DNA of 46,875 nt from Haloterrigena salina JCM 13891 (GCF_000337495.1 NZ_AOIS01000048.1:21185-68059), one strand, 5' to 3'. Numbered from the stretch's first letter, positions 26,450 to 35,582 are shown. Notes: generated from the letters alone by a model not told the origin. Numbers and translations: made by a program.

Positions 26450-26911
26450 ATGGAAGCCCTCCATCCCCGAATCAGACTCTTCTGGATCGCAAAGGGAGCG
26501 ATCGGCGCGATCGCTCTCGGCGTCGTACTCGCGGCCGTCGATCAGTGGGTGACCGACGTTCCGACCGCCGCGATCGCCGCCGTCGTGCTCCTCGGCCTCG
26601 GCCTCGGAATCGCGTACGCGGTACAGCTCTACCGGGTCTGGCAGTACGAAGTTCAGTCCGACGCGCTCTACCTCGAACGGGGGGTCCTCACGTTCGTCGA
26701 GACCTCGGTGCCGTTCGTTCGCGTCCAGCACGTCGACACGCAGTTCGGGCCGATCGAGCGCGCCCTCGGACTCTCGAGCGTGGTCGTCTACACGGCGGGC
26801 TCCCGGAACGCCGACGTCCGCATTCCGGGGCTGACCCCCGACCGAGCGCGCGACCTGCAGGATACGCTTCGCAAACTGGCCGTCGAAAGCGAGGCCGACG
26901 ATGGCGTCTGA
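26450..26911 (+). CDS. Bacterial-PH-domain membrane protein, small subunit, copy 2
   Basis: A 153-aa paralogue of the gene at 24197, the same length and identical over long stretches (SDALYLERGV, RVQHVDTQFGP, SSVVVYTAGSRNADVRIPGL). The N-terminal helices differ more than the PH domain. A TTTTATT element about 28 nt before the ATG gives it its own promoter. Its stop codon overlaps the start of the next gene, giving tighter coupling than in copy 1. Confidence 0.85.
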   Translation: MEALHPRIRLFWIAKGAIGAIALGVVLAAVDQWVTDVPTAAIAAVVLLGLGLGIAYAVQLYRVWQYEVQSDALYLERGVLTFVETSVPFVRVQHVDTQFGPIERALGLSSVVVYTAGSRNADVRIPGLTPDRARDLQDTLRKLAVESEADDGV

Positions 26912-28544
26912 GACGAACCGCCTCCACCCCCTCAGCGGGGCGATGATGGCCCTTCGGCGAGGGTTCACGGGATTCTCGATCCCGTTTTTCCTCACGGGGG
27001 TGGGATCGGGTATCCTCGGTATCGACGCCGACCTCACCATCGACCTCCTGTTCGTCCTCTCTCCGCTCGGCTTCGTCGTCGGCGTCGGCTACGGCCTCGC
27101 CTACTACTACCGCTTTACGTACGCGCTCACGGCGGACACGTTCGACGTGACGTCGGGCGTGCTCTCCCGGCGCGCCCGCGAGATTCCGTACCGCCGCGTC
27201 CAGAACGTCGACGTCTCGCAGGGAATCGTCCAGCGCCTGCTCGGCCTCGCCGTCGTCTCGATCGAGACCGCCGGCGGCGGCAGCACCGAAGCGACGCTGC
27301 GGTTCGTAGGCAGCGACGAGGCCGACCGCATCCGCTCGGAAATCCGTCGGCGGACGGCCGCGGTCGACGACGCGAGCGATGCAACCGAGCGGTCCGCGGC
27401 GACCGATTCGCTCTCCGAGACCGCCGACGAGGACGTCGTAGAGCCCCAGCGCGACAATGACGCCGCGCGAGGCGACCGGTCGACGACGCTCCTGTTCGAA
27501 CTCGAGGTCGGCGAACTGCTGGTTTACGCCGCGACGGCGTTCCGGTGGGGCGCGGCGGTCTTCCCGATTCTGCTGGTGACCCTGTTTCTGGACCCCGATT
27601 CGGGTGCGGGTTTCCTTCCCGACTTCGTCTTCGAGACCGCCCGTTCCGTCGGCGGTCCCGAATCGATCGACGGAGCCCCGGTCGACGCGCTCCTCATTCT
27701 GGCCGCGGTCGCCGCGCTGCAGTGGTTCGTCGCCACGTACGTCGCCAGCGCGCTCTACACGATCGTGAACTACTACGGGTTCCAGCTCGGTCGGCAGGGG
27801 AACGATCTGCTCTACGAGCGCGGGCTGCTCCAGCGCTACAGCGGCTCGATCCCGACCGACAAGATCCAGTCGGTGACGATCACCGACAACCCGCTCCAGC
27901 GGCTGGTCGGTTACGCCGGCCTCTGGATCGAGACGGCGGGCTACGGACCGGAGAGCACCGGCGGGAATCAGTCGGCCGTTCCGATGGCCGCCGAATCGCG
28001 GATCTATCGCTTCGCGACGGCGCTGACCGGCGTCGACCGCCCCGACTTTCGCGGCGCGTCGCCGCTGGCCCGGCGTCGGTACCTCGTGCGCTATTCGCTG
28101 CTGGCCGTCGGCGTCGTCGCTCTCGCCTTCGGGGCCAGTCGAGTGACGGGCCTCGAGCGGTGGTATCTCGCCGCGGTCGTCGTCGCCGCGGCGCCGCTCG
28201 CCGCGCACCTGAAATACGTCAACATCGGCTATCACGTTGGGGACGATCACATCGTGATCCGGCGCGGGTTCTGGCGACGGCGGACGACCGTCATTCCCTA
28301 TTACCGCGTGCAGACGCTCTCGACCCGGCGGTCGATCTTCCAGCGCCGCCTCGGCCTCGCGTCGCTAGTCGTCGATACGGCCAGCTCCCAGACGTTCACC
28401 TGGTCGGAGCCGACGATCGAGGACATCGATCTCGAGACAGCGCGGACGCTCCACGAAACCTGCGGCGAACGACTGCAGACGGCCTTGCGCGAGCGGGCCG
28501 GAGACGACGTCGGGCTCTCGGTGGAGCCCGGCAACCGGCCGTGA
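26901..28544 (+). CDS. Bacterial-PH-domain membrane protein, large subunit, copy 2
   Basis: A 547-aa paralogue of the gene at 24664 with the same plan: helix pair, bPH2, linker, helix pair, bPH2, helix pair, bPH2. The linker is shorter than in copy 1, which explains most of the length difference. Shared landmarks include QRLLGLAVVSIETAGGGSTEA and YERGLLQRYSGSIP. ATG 26901 overlaps the stop of the small subunit by 11 bases. Together the four genes are a tandem duplication of a two-gene cassette that has diverged. Confidence 0.85.
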   Translation: MASETNRLHPLSGAMMALRRGFTGFSIPFFLTGVGSGILGIDADLTIDLLFVLSPLGFVVGVGYGLAYYYRFTYALTADTFDVTSGVLSRRAREIPYRRVQNVDVSQGIVQRLLGLAVVSIETAGGGSTEATLRFVGSDEADRIRSEIRRRTAAVDDASDATERSAATDSLSETADEDVVEPQRDNDAARGDRSTTLLFELEVGELLVYAATAFRWGAAVFPILLVTLFLDPDSGAGFLPDFVFETARSVGGPESIDGAPVDALLILAAVAALQWFVATYVASALYTIVNYYGFQLGRQGNDLLYERGLLQRYSGSIPTDKIQSVTITDNPLQRLVGYAGLWIETAGYGPESTGGNQSAVPMAAESRIYRFATALTGVDRPDFRGASPLARRRYLVRYSLLAVGVVALAFGASRVTGLERWYLAAVVVAAAPLAAHLKYVNIGYHVGDDHIVIRRGFWRRRTTVIPYYRVQTLSTRRSIFQRRLGLASLVVDTASSQTFTWSEPTIEDIDLETARTLHETCGERLQTALRERAGDDVGLSVEPGNRP

Positions 28545-28642
28545 GTCCCCGCGCCGACACCGCGTTCGAGTCGGCGTCCGACGGCACTGCGGTGCCACGG
28601 GAGACCACGACGTTTTTGCCCCGACCGTTCGACTCGCAGAGT

Positions 28643-28699
28643 ATGGCTTCAGCCGGCATCGACCGATCAATCGGGAACCGTCACCGGGGACGGTCATGA
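28643..28699 (+). CDS. 18-codon upstream ORF overlapping the next gene
   Basis: ATG at 28643 opens an 18-residue frame (MASAGIDRSIGNRHRGRS) whose TGA overlaps the ATG of the DUF4013-like gene as ATGA (28696-28699). A TTTTT element (28613-28617) lies about 28 nt before the first ATG, the usual spacing for a leaderless start in this window. This suggests transcription begins at the small ORF and the membrane protein is translated by coupling. It may be chance. Confidence 0.35.
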   Translation: MASAGIDRSIGNRHRGRS

Positions 28700-29403
28700 T
28701 CAGCGACGCGCTTCGGTACCCGGTCAGCGACGCCCTCGGACGAGCGGCGCTGCTCAGGTGCGGCGTCAGCGTCGTCGCGCTCGCGGTCGGGGTGCGGTAC
28801 GCGGTCGCGGTCGCGCCGTCGATCGTCGCGCTCGTTCCCGCGGCCGTCGCGTTCGTCGGCGCCGTCGTCCTCTTCGGAACGGCGGCCGTCATCCTCGGAT
28901 CGGACGAGCGACGACCGCTGCCGTCCGTTCGGGCGGTCGTCCGCCCCGGCCTCGAGGCGCTCGCCTTGTCGGTCGTCGTCCTCGTCCCGGCGATTGTCCT
29001 GCTGACGCGGTCGCTGATCGAGACGCCGGCAGCGCTCGCACAAGAGAACGGCGCGGGGCTGGGACTGTTCTCGCTCGTCTCTTCGACGATCGCGATCTTC
29101 TTCTTCGCCGCGTGTGCGTACGTGTACCCGGCCGCCGTAGCCGCGAGCGTCTCGACCGGACGACTGCGAGCGGCCGCCGAGGCGGAGACGGTACTGCCCG
29201 CGTTGACCGATCCGACGTACTTCCTACGGTGGACCGTCGGGTTTTCGTTCGTCGTGTTCGCGGCGTGGCTAGCCGCGACGGCTGTCCGCCGCGGCGACGT
29301 ACTCGGGTTGCTCGCCGCGGGGGTCGCCGCCTACGCCGTCGTCGCGGGCGCCCGCACCGTCGGCGTCGGCTACGCTCGAGCGTCGGGCGGCGGGCCGAGA
29401 TAG
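28696..29403 (+). CDS. DUF4013-like multi-helix membrane protein
   Basis: A 235-aa membrane protein with about five or six helices. It opens with MISDALRYPVSDALGRAALL, the DALRYP pattern I associate with haloarchaeal DUF4013 proteins, and contains YVYPAAVAASVSTGRLRAAAEAE and DPTYFLRWTVGF. These proteins are uncharacterised; a role in membrane organisation is conceivable. It follows the PH-domain cassette on the same strand and is preceded by an overlapping 18-codon ORF. Confidence 0.75.
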   Translation: MISDALRYPVSDALGRAALLRCGVSVVALAVGVRYAVAVAPSIVALVPAAVAFVGAVVLFGTAAVILGSDERRPLPSVRAVVRPGLEALALSVVVLVPAIVLLTRSLIETPAALAQENGAGLGLFSLVSSTIAIFFFAACAYVYPAAVAASVSTGRLRAAAEAETVLPALTDPTYFLRWTVGFSFVVFAAWLAATAVRRGDVLGLLAAGVAAYAVVAGARTVGVGYARASGGGPR

Positions 29404-29487
29404 GAACGGCCGATCGAACGTCGAGCCGTCTCGAGAGAAGGAGTTGCTATCGCCGGTCTCGAGAACCAGCGGGTCGGTCGTCGTCGA

Positions 29488-30660
29488 TCAGATGTTCGGC
29501 GCTCGAGGCTCGCTGCTCTCGACGCGGCGGTTGTGCAGCGCCTCGTTGGTTTTCCCGTCGAAGACGTGAATCGCGTCCTCGGGGATGTGCGCGACCACGC
29601 TGTCGCCGGCCTCGATCCGGCTCATTCCGTCGATCGTCACGATGGCCGTCTCGCTTCCGTCCTCGCCGAGATCGAGGTAGACGATGTTCTCGTCGCCGGT
29701 CGGTTCGACGACGGTGACCGTCGCGGGGACGGTGTGGCCGTCCGCGCGCCGGGGGTTGCCGTCGCTGTGTTGGATGTCGATATCCTCCGGCCGCACGCCG
29801 AGGACGAGCTCGTTCCGATCGCCGATCGCCGTCGTAATGTCGTTCGAGACGGCGTACTCGAGGGTCTCACCGACGAGGACGGCTCCGTCGCCGTCCGCGT
29901 TGCGGCGCGTGACGTCGAAGAAGTTCATCGCCGGCTCGCCAATGAAGTCCGCCACGAACGCGTTCGCGGGTTCGTGGTAGCACTCGAGGGGCGTGCCGAC
30001 CTGCTGCAGTTCGCCGTCGTTGAGGATGGCGATCCGGTCGCCCATCGTCATCGCCTCCGTCTGGTCGTGCGTGACGTAGACCGTCGTCGTCTCGAGTTGC
30101 TCCTGGAGCTGCTGGAGCTCGGTCCGCATCTGCGCGCGGAGCTTGGCGTCTAAGTTCGAGAGGGGTTCGTCCATCAGGAAGACGGCCGGCTCCCGGACGA
30201 TCGCGCGGCCGAGCGCGACCCGCTGTTGCTGGCCGCCGGAGAGCTCTTCCGGCTTCCGGTCCAGCAGGGGATCGATCCCCATCATCTCGGCGGTCTCTTC
30301 GACTCGGGTGGCGATCTCGTCGTCCGAGAGGTCGGTGGACTCCTCGAGTCCGAACGCCATGTTCTCCCGTACGGTCATGTGCGGGTACAGCGCGTAGGAC
30401 TGGAACACCATCGCGATGTTTCGCTCCTTCGCCGGCAAGTCGTTGATCACTCGGTCGTCGAGTCGAATCTCGCCGTCCGTGATCGACTCGAGTCCCGCGA
30501 TCATCCGCAATGTCGTCGACTTGCCACAGCCCGAGGGGCCGACGAGGACGAGGAACTCCCCGTCCTCGATATCGATCGATACGTCGTTGACGGCGACGAT
30601 CTCGTTGCCGTCGTCTTCCGTGAATACTTTTCGTACGTCGTCGAGTTGGGTTTCTGCCAT
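29488..30660 (-). CDS. Sugar ABC transporter ATP-binding protein (CUT1, UgpC/MsmX type)
   Basis: A 390-aa ATPase of the carbohydrate-uptake type. Walker A GPSGCGKST at 41-49, signature LSGGQQQR, Walker B VFLMDEPLSNLDAKLR and the switch His in THDQTEAMTMGDR are present, followed by a regulatory TOBE/OB domain from about residue 240 (GVRPEDIDI). It is the last gene of a four-gene operon of binding protein, two permeases and ATPase. A GGAGG ribosome-binding site lies 8 nt before its ATG. The exact sugar cannot be read; related haloarchaeal systems import glucose, other monosaccharides or glycerol phosphate. Confidence 0.9.
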   Translation of the reverse strand: MAETQLDDVRKVFTEDDGNEIVAVNDVSIDIEDGEFLVLVGPSGCGKSTTLRMIAGLESITDGEIRLDDRVINDLPAKERNIAMVFQSYALYPHMTVRENMAFGLEESTDLSDDEIATRVEETAEMMGIDPLLDRKPEELSGGQQQRVALGRAIVREPAVFLMDEPLSNLDAKLRAQMRTELQQLQEQLETTTVYVTHDQTEAMTMGDRIAILNDGELQQVGTPLECYHEPANAFVADFIGEPAMNFFDVTRRNADGDGAVLVGETLEYAVSNDITTAIGDRNELVLGVRPEDIDIQHSDGNPRRADGHTVPATVTVVEPTGDENIVYLDLGEDGSETAIVTIDGMSRIEAGDSVVAHIPEDAIHVFDGKTNEALHNRRVESSEPRAPNI

Positions 30661-30668
30661 CGTCAGAG

Positions 30669-30673
30669 CCTCC
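30669..30673 (-). promoter_or_regulatory. Shine-Dalgarno site of the sugar ATPase gene
   Basis: GGAGG on the minus strand lies 8 nt before the ATG at 30660 and matches the archaeal 16S rRNA 3' end. It marks an internal operon gene translated from a leadered site, unlike most leaderless genes here. It overlaps a 13-codon frame (30663-30704) between permease and ATPase that is probably incidental. Confidence 0.6.
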
Positions 30674-30700
30674 GGTTGCGTATCGTTAGTTGTCGGTCGG

Positions 30701-31624
30701 TCATGTCTGTACTCCCTCCGCGAACTTGTCGGCGAACAGCACGTAGACGAGCAGCGTCGGGAGCGCCGTGATGAACGCGCCCGCCATCCGGAGCGGGTAA
30801 TCCGTTCCCTCGAGGGACTGGCCGAGCCCGGACAGGATGAGGGTCGCGGACGCGGCCGGATCGTTGGTGCTCCCGATGATCGTCAGCGAGAACAGGAACT
30901 CGTTCCAGATCTGGGTGAACTGGAAGATGAACACGACCGCGAACATCGGGATCGACAGCGGCAGGACGATCCGTCGGTAGACCCGCCAGACCGACGCGCC
31001 GTCGAGTCGCGCGGCCTCGATCATCTCCTCGGACATCGTCTTGTACTGCGAGCGGAACAGCAGCGTCACGATCGGAATCCCGTAGGCCGTGTGCGTGATG
31101 ATCAACTCGAGGATCGTCGCGTAATGCGGCTCGAGCAGCGGGAGACCCCACAGGAACGAGAGCCGCGTGCCCAGTTGCATGTACTGACTCCAGAACTGGA
31201 AGAGCGGGACGATCACCGCCTGGTACGGGACGAAGATGCCCGCGATGAACAGCGCCAGCACGGCGATCTGCCCGCGCCAATCGACGAGCGTCAGCCCGTA
31301 GGCGGCCATGCTGCCGAGGAGCGCACACAGGATCGTCGACGGGATGGTAAACAGCATGCTGTTGACCATCCCGGGCGCGAGGTAATCGAACGCGATCTGC
31401 CACTTCTCGACCGTAATCCCGCTTCCAGCGGGTGGAAGGAACGGGAATGTCTCCTGAAGTGCGGTCGGCGTTTTGATCGATGTCACGAGTCCGGACTCGA
31501 TCGGGATCAGATAGAACCCGACGAGACCGACCAGCGTGGCGTACAGTCCGACGCGGCCGATCGAAATCCCGCCGGTCTCGTGCTCCGTCGCCGCCTCCTC
31601 AGTGGTAATTGTTTGTTCGCTCAT
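30701..31624 (-). CDS. Sugar ABC transporter permease, MalG type
   Basis: A 307-aa permease with six helices. The EAA coupling loop reads EEMIEAARLDGASVWRVYRR (about residue 200), contacting the ATPase. The N-terminal Thr/Glu-rich cytoplasmic stretch is followed by GRVGLYATLVGLVGFYLIP. It begins at ATG 31624, overlapping the stop of the first permease by four bases (ATGA). Second permease of the sugar operon. Confidence 0.92.
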   Translation of the reverse strand: MSEQTITTEEAATEHETGGISIGRVGLYATLVGLVGFYLIPIESGLVTSIKTPTALQETFPFLPPAGSGITVEKWQIAFDYLAPGMVNSMLFTIPSTILCALLGSMAAYGLTLVDWRGQIAVLALFIAGIFVPYQAVIVPLFQFWSQYMQLGTRLSFLWGLPLLEPHYATILELIITHTAYGIPIVTLLFRSQYKTMSEEMIEAARLDGASVWRVYRRIVLPLSIPMFAVVFIFQFTQIWNEFLFSLTIIGSTNDPAASATLILSGLGQSLEGTDYPLRMAGAFITALPTLLVYVLFADKFAEGVQT

Positions 31625-32631
31625 AGGTTCCCTCGCTTGTACTGGTTGTACAGATACGGTGCGATGACTCCCAGCGACAGGACGAACAACATGAGTGCGA
31701 TCGACGACCCGTAGGCCCACTCGGATCGGCCGAACGACTCACGGACCATCTTGGTCGCCAGGATGTCGGCCCCGCGGCGGGGTCGGTAGCCGTCGAAGGT
31801 CGCGTACAGGAAGTCGAACGCCTTCAACGCGAACAGCACTAACGTGACGGTCGCGCTGACCATCGCCGGTCGTAACTGCGGAACGATTACGCGCCAGTAC
31901 ATTCGAACCGTGCTCGCACCGTCGACTCGTGCGGCCTCGTACTGGTCGTTCGGGATCGACCGGAGCGCGGCGAGATAGATGATCATCGTGTACCCGCTGA
32001 ACTGCCAGACGAGCGCGAAGATCACCGACCCCAATACGAGTTTTGGACTCCCCAGCCAGTTGTAGGGACCGATGCCGAAGAGCCCGATGAACTGGTTGAC
32101 GATGCCGTTGTTCACGTTGTACATCCACCGCCAGAACTGGGCCGTGACGATGAACGAGAGGGCGAACGGCAGGAGGTAGATCGTCCGAAACGACCTGCTG
32201 AACCGAATCTCCCGATCGAGCAGCAGCGCCAGGAGGAGGCCGACGATCAGACAGACGACCGTGAAGCCGACGAGCAGAACGAACGTGTTCCGCGTCGCCG
32301 CCCACATTCCCGGATCGTCCAGCATCGCCCGGTAGTTGTGCAGACCGAGGTTGCTGTAGTCCGGATCTCCGAATCCGGAGTACTCCGTCAGCGAGAGCAG
32401 GAGGTTCCAGCCGATCGCGGCGTAGACGAAAAAGCCCATCAGCAGGAACGGCGGCAGCCAGAACGGCGACGACTGCACGATGTCGCTGTCGAGCCAGCGT
32501 CGGAGCGTGGAACGTTCCTCGGTGGTTCCGCCGTCCGTCATGACGCGTCGCTCACGACTCGTCCGTTCGCTTTCGGGGTCCTTGCCTCGGACACGCCGGA
32601 CGCTACGCAGTAATGCTAAAAAACGTTTCAT
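31621..32631 (-). CDS. Sugar ABC transporter permease, MalF type
   Basis: A 336-aa permease with six helices (PFWLPPFLLMGFFVYAAIGW is the first). The EAA loop is QYEAARVDGASTVRMYWRVI. Two starts are possible: ATG 32631, 14 nt after the binding-protein stop, which adds a basic 30-residue N-terminus beginning MKRFLALL, or ATG 32541 (MTDGGTTEER). I prefer 32631 for operon spacing, but neither has a clear ribosome-binding site. It pairs with the MalG-type permease to form the channel. Confidence 0.88.
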   Translation of the reverse strand: MKRFLALLRSVRRVRGKDPESERTSRERRVMTDGGTTEERSTLRRWLDSDIVQSSPFWLPPFLLMGFFVYAAIGWNLLLSLTEYSGFGDPDYSNLGLHNYRAMLDDPGMWAATRNTFVLLVGFTVVCLIVGLLLALLLDREIRFSRSFRTIYLLPFALSFIVTAQFWRWMYNVNNGIVNQFIGLFGIGPYNWLGSPKLVLGSVIFALVWQFSGYTMIIYLAALRSIPNDQYEAARVDGASTVRMYWRVIVPQLRPAMVSATVTLVLFALKAFDFLYATFDGYRPRRGADILATKMVRESFGRSEWAYGSSIALMLFVLSLGVIAPYLYNQYKRGNL

Positions 32632-32645
32632 GTTTGTGGGACGAG

Positions 32646-33914
32646 TTAGACGTTGTCCATGAACCCGCTCGTCGCACCGTCGACGTCGTAGGGGTCCGCG
32701 AAGTTGTTGTTGAGCACGTCCTCGAGGTCGGCCTGCGTGCTCGTGTCCACGGCGAGGCCGTGTGCGAGCGTCGGCGGCTTTTCCGAGGCGTTGTCGAAGT
32801 CGTCGATCGTGTCCGTGAGGTAGGGGTTGAACTCGTCGGTAGACACGTCCGTCAGCGTCGGGATCGATCCCTTGTACTGGTTGAACGCGACCTGCGCTTC
32901 TTCGGAGCCGACGAACTGGAGCCAGGTCGCGGTGTCGTCCGGCGTCGGGTTGTCGCTCGGGTAGATGAACGAGTCGATGTGGAGGGTGTAGTAGTCCTCC
33001 GTTCCGGGGTACTGGATCGCGTCCCAGTCTTCGCCGTACGTGAGATCCTTGTCATCCGCGATGTACGCGCCGGCGGCCCAGTTGCCCTGGTGGATGAACG
33101 CGGCGTCGCCGCTCATGATGTCCTGGTTGACCTCGGTGAAGTCGACGGAGGCCGCGTCGGCGTTGATGTAGCCGAGGATCTGCTCGAGCTTCTCGAACGT
33201 GTCGCGGACGGCGCTCTCGTCGCCGTTGCCTTCGATGAAGTTCATGTAGGCCTCGTAGCCGTGTTCGCCGAGCATCGTCTGGGCCCACGTCTGGAGGATA
33301 CACCACGGCGCGAGCGAGAACGCGAACGGCGTCGCGTCGGTCTCCGACTCGACGGCGTCAAGCGCGTCGATCAGCGCGTCGGCGCTATCGATCGAACTCG
33401 GATCGACGCCGGCGCTCTCGAGGACACTGACGTTGTAAAAGAGGTCGTTCAGACGGTGGGAGCCGAGCGGGACCGCCGAGAAGCCGCCGTTGTGCTGGCA
33501 GAGTTCGACCGCTTCCTCGACGTGGGCGTCCTTCAGGTCGGCCTCGTCCCAGACCTCCGACTCGATGTCGCCGACGGCGTCCTCGTACTGCTCCAAGTTT
33601 GCACCCGGCCAGCCGGCGAACGAACTCGGCGGATTGCCGCCTTGGAGGCGGTTCGCGACCGTCTGGTCGAGGTTTTCGTTGCCGCCGCCACCGATCGGGT
33701 TCTCGTCGTACTCGAGGTCCGAGTGCTCTTCCTCGAACGCCGAGAAGAGCGCGTCCGCGGCATCAGCGCCGTCGCCGCCGGTCCATCCGTGGAGGACCTC
33801 GAGCGTACTGCCGCCACCGCCGGTACAGCCCGCGAGGGCGGTTACACTCGCCGTTCCTGCTATACCCGCACCCTTGAGAATCGTTCGACGTGATAGGTTG
33901 TTACCGTCGACCAC
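32646..33914 (-). CDS. Sugar ABC transporter substrate-binding lipoprotein
   Basis: A 422-aa binding protein. It starts at GTG 33914 with a Tat signal (LSRRTILKGAGIAG) and lipobox LAGC, so Cys30 should carry the lipid anchor. The mature part has the family-1 sugar-binding architecture: LEVLHGWTGGDGADAADALF, then GNPPSSFAGWPGANLEQYED, FYNVSVLESAGVDPSSIDS and GDAAFIHQGNWAAGAY. It resembles glucose/monosaccharide-binding proteins of haloarchaea. First gene of the operon; the AT-rich region upstream carries its promoter and direct repeats. Confidence 0.9.
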   Translation of the reverse strand: MVDGNNLSRRTILKGAGIAGTASVTALAGCTGGGGSTLEVLHGWTGGDGADAADALFSAFEEEHSDLEYDENPIGGGGNENLDQTVANRLQGGNPPSSFAGWPGANLEQYEDAVGDIESEVWDEADLKDAHVEEAVELCQHNGGFSAVPLGSHRLNDLFYNVSVLESAGVDPSSIDSADALIDALDAVESETDATPFAFSLAPWCILQTWAQTMLGEHGYEAYMNFIEGNGDESAVRDTFEKLEQILGYINADAASVDFTEVNQDIMSGDAAFIHQGNWAAGAYIADDKDLTYGEDWDAIQYPGTEDYYTLHIDSFIYPSDNPTPDDTATWLQFVGSEEAQVAFNQYKGSIPTLTDVSTDEFNPYLTDTIDDFDNASEKPPTLAHGLAVDTSTQADLEDVLNNNFADPYDVDGATSGFMDNV

Positions 33915-33925
33915 AGTGAATCACA

Positions 33926-33970
33926 CATAATTAATAGTCCATACCCCCCTTAATAGTTTCCATAATTAAT
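33926..33970 (-). promoter_or_regulatory. Promoter region of the sugar operon with direct repeats
   Basis: This AT-rich stretch contains CATAATTAAT twice (33926-33935 and 33961-33970), 35 bp apart, flanking a C-run and a CTATTAAGG element that could be the TATA box (minus strand, about 37 nt before the GTG). The two copies may bind a regulator of sugar uptake; a TrmB-like factor is one possibility, purely by inference. Confidence 0.5.
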
Positions 33971-34124
33971 TACATTCTGAGTGAATCTGCTAAACCGGCT
34001 GACGAATGCCCTGCGGGCTGGCGATACCACGCTCAGAGAGGGGCGATCCGATTCCCCGGTATTCAGCACCGCGTCTCGGACGTATACCGGTGGATTTTAC
34101 GCACCCGCCGGTCAATCTCCGCAC

Positions 34125-35534
34125 ATGAGTGACGACTACAGAGTCGAACGCGACAGCCTCGGCGAGATGCAGGTACCCGCGGACGCCTACTGGGGCGCCC
34201 AGACCCAACGCGCCATCCAGAACTTCCCGATCTCGGGAATCTCGTTCAGCCGTCGATTTATCCGTGGGCTCGGCGTCGTCAAGAAGGCCGCCGCGCAGGC
34301 CAACCGCGATCTGGACCTGATCGACGACGACGTCGCCGAGGCGATCGTCGAGGCGGCCGACGAGGTCATCGCCGGCGAGCACGACGACCAGTTCCCGGTC
34401 GACGTCTTCCAGACCGGCTCCGGAACCTCCTCGAACATGAACGCCAACGAGGTCATCGCCAACCGCGCCGCCGAGATCATGGGCAGCGAAATCGGCGACC
34501 GCGTCGTCCACCCCAACGACCACGTCAACTACGGTCAGTCCTCCAACGACGTCATCCCGACCGCGATGCACGTCGCCTCCCTCGAGGCCGTCGAGAAGGA
34601 CGTCATCCCGGCACTCGACACCCTTCGGGAGGCCCTCGAGGCGAAAGAGGAAGAGTTCGACGACGTCGTGAAAACGGGTCGGACCCACCTGCAGGACGCG
34701 ACGCCAGTCACGCTCGGCCAGGAGTTCTCGGGCTACCGCACGCAGGTCGAGAAGGGACTCTCGCGCGTCGACAAGGTTCGCGAACACCTCGCGGAACTCG
34801 CGCTGGGCGGCACCGCGACCGGTACCGGGCTGAACACCCACGAGGAGTTCCCCGGCCGCGCCGCCGAGTACATCACCAAGGAGACCGGCGTCCAGTTCCG
34901 CGAGGCCGACAACCACTTCGAAGCCCAGGCCGCCCACGACGCGATGTCCGAGGCCCACGGTGCGCTCCGCGTCGTCGCCGGTTCGCTGAACAAGATCGCC
35001 AACGACCTGCGGCTGCTCGCCTCCGGTCCCCGGAACGGTCTCGGCGAGATCGAACAGCCCGAGAACCAGCCCGGCTCCTCGATCATGCCCGGCAAGATCA
35101 ACCCGGTCGTCGCCGAGGCCGTCAACCAGGTCCACAAGCAGGTCGTCGGCAACGACGCCGCCGTCTCCGCCGGCGCCGCCGAGGGCCAGATCGATCTGAA
35201 CCTCTACAAGCCCGTGCTGGCCCACAACTTCCTCGAGTCGGCCGAACTCATCTCGAACGCCAGCCAGGTCTTCGCCGAGCGCTTCGTCGCGGAGCTCGAG
35301 GCCAACGAGGAATACTGCGAGGACCGCGTCGAGCAGTCGATGGCGATGGCCACCTCGCTGAACGTCCACATCGGCTACGACAAGGCCAGCGAGGTCGCCA
35401 AGACTGCGCTCAAGGAGGACAAGACCGTCCGCGAGGTCGTCCTCGAGAAGGGCTACTTAGACGAGGAGGAGGCCGACGAGGTGCTCGATCCCCGGAAGAT
35501 GACCGAGCGCGGCATCCTCGGGCAGGACGACTGA
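34125..35534 (+). CDS. fumC: Fumarate hydratase, class II
   Basis: A 469-aa class II fumarase of the TCA cycle (fumarate + water to L-malate), active as a tetramer. Signatures: TGSGTSSNMNANEVIANR near 107-124, NDHVNYGQSSNDVIPTAMH, GRTHLQDATPVTLGQEFSGY and the family signature GSSIMPGKINPV. I start at ATG 34125 (MSDDYRVERDS); TTTTACG about 27 nt upstream supports it over the open codon at 33981. It is divergent from the sugar operon; no functional link is implied beyond central carbon metabolism. Confidence 0.95.
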   Translation: MSDDYRVERDSLGEMQVPADAYWGAQTQRAIQNFPISGISFSRRFIRGLGVVKKAAAQANRDLDLIDDDVAEAIVEAADEVIAGEHDDQFPVDVFQTGSGTSSNMNANEVIANRAAEIMGSEIGDRVVHPNDHVNYGQSSNDVIPTAMHVASLEAVEKDVIPALDTLREALEAKEEEFDDVVKTGRTHLQDATPVTLGQEFSGYRTQVEKGLSRVDKVREHLAELALGGTATGTGLNTHEEFPGRAAEYITKETGVQFREADNHFEAQAAHDAMSEAHGALRVVAGSLNKIANDLRLLASGPRNGLGEIEQPENQPGSSIMPGKINPVVAEAVNQVHKQVVGNDAAVSAGAAEGQIDLNLYKPVLAHNFLESAELISNASQVFAERFVAELEANEEYCEDRVEQSMAMATSLNVHIGYDKASEVAKTALKEDKTVREVVLEKGYLDEEEADEVLDPRKMTERGILGQDD

Positions 35535-35582
35535 GGCGATCCGGTACGCTCTTTCGATCGAATCGACTCGAATTCGGACGGT

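Noticed and set aside
30663-30704. A 13-codon frame between the MalG-type permease and the ATPase gene
   Set aside because: It overlaps the permease stop as ATGA, but its main feature is that it contains the GGAGG ribosome-binding site of the ATPase gene; most likely incidental.
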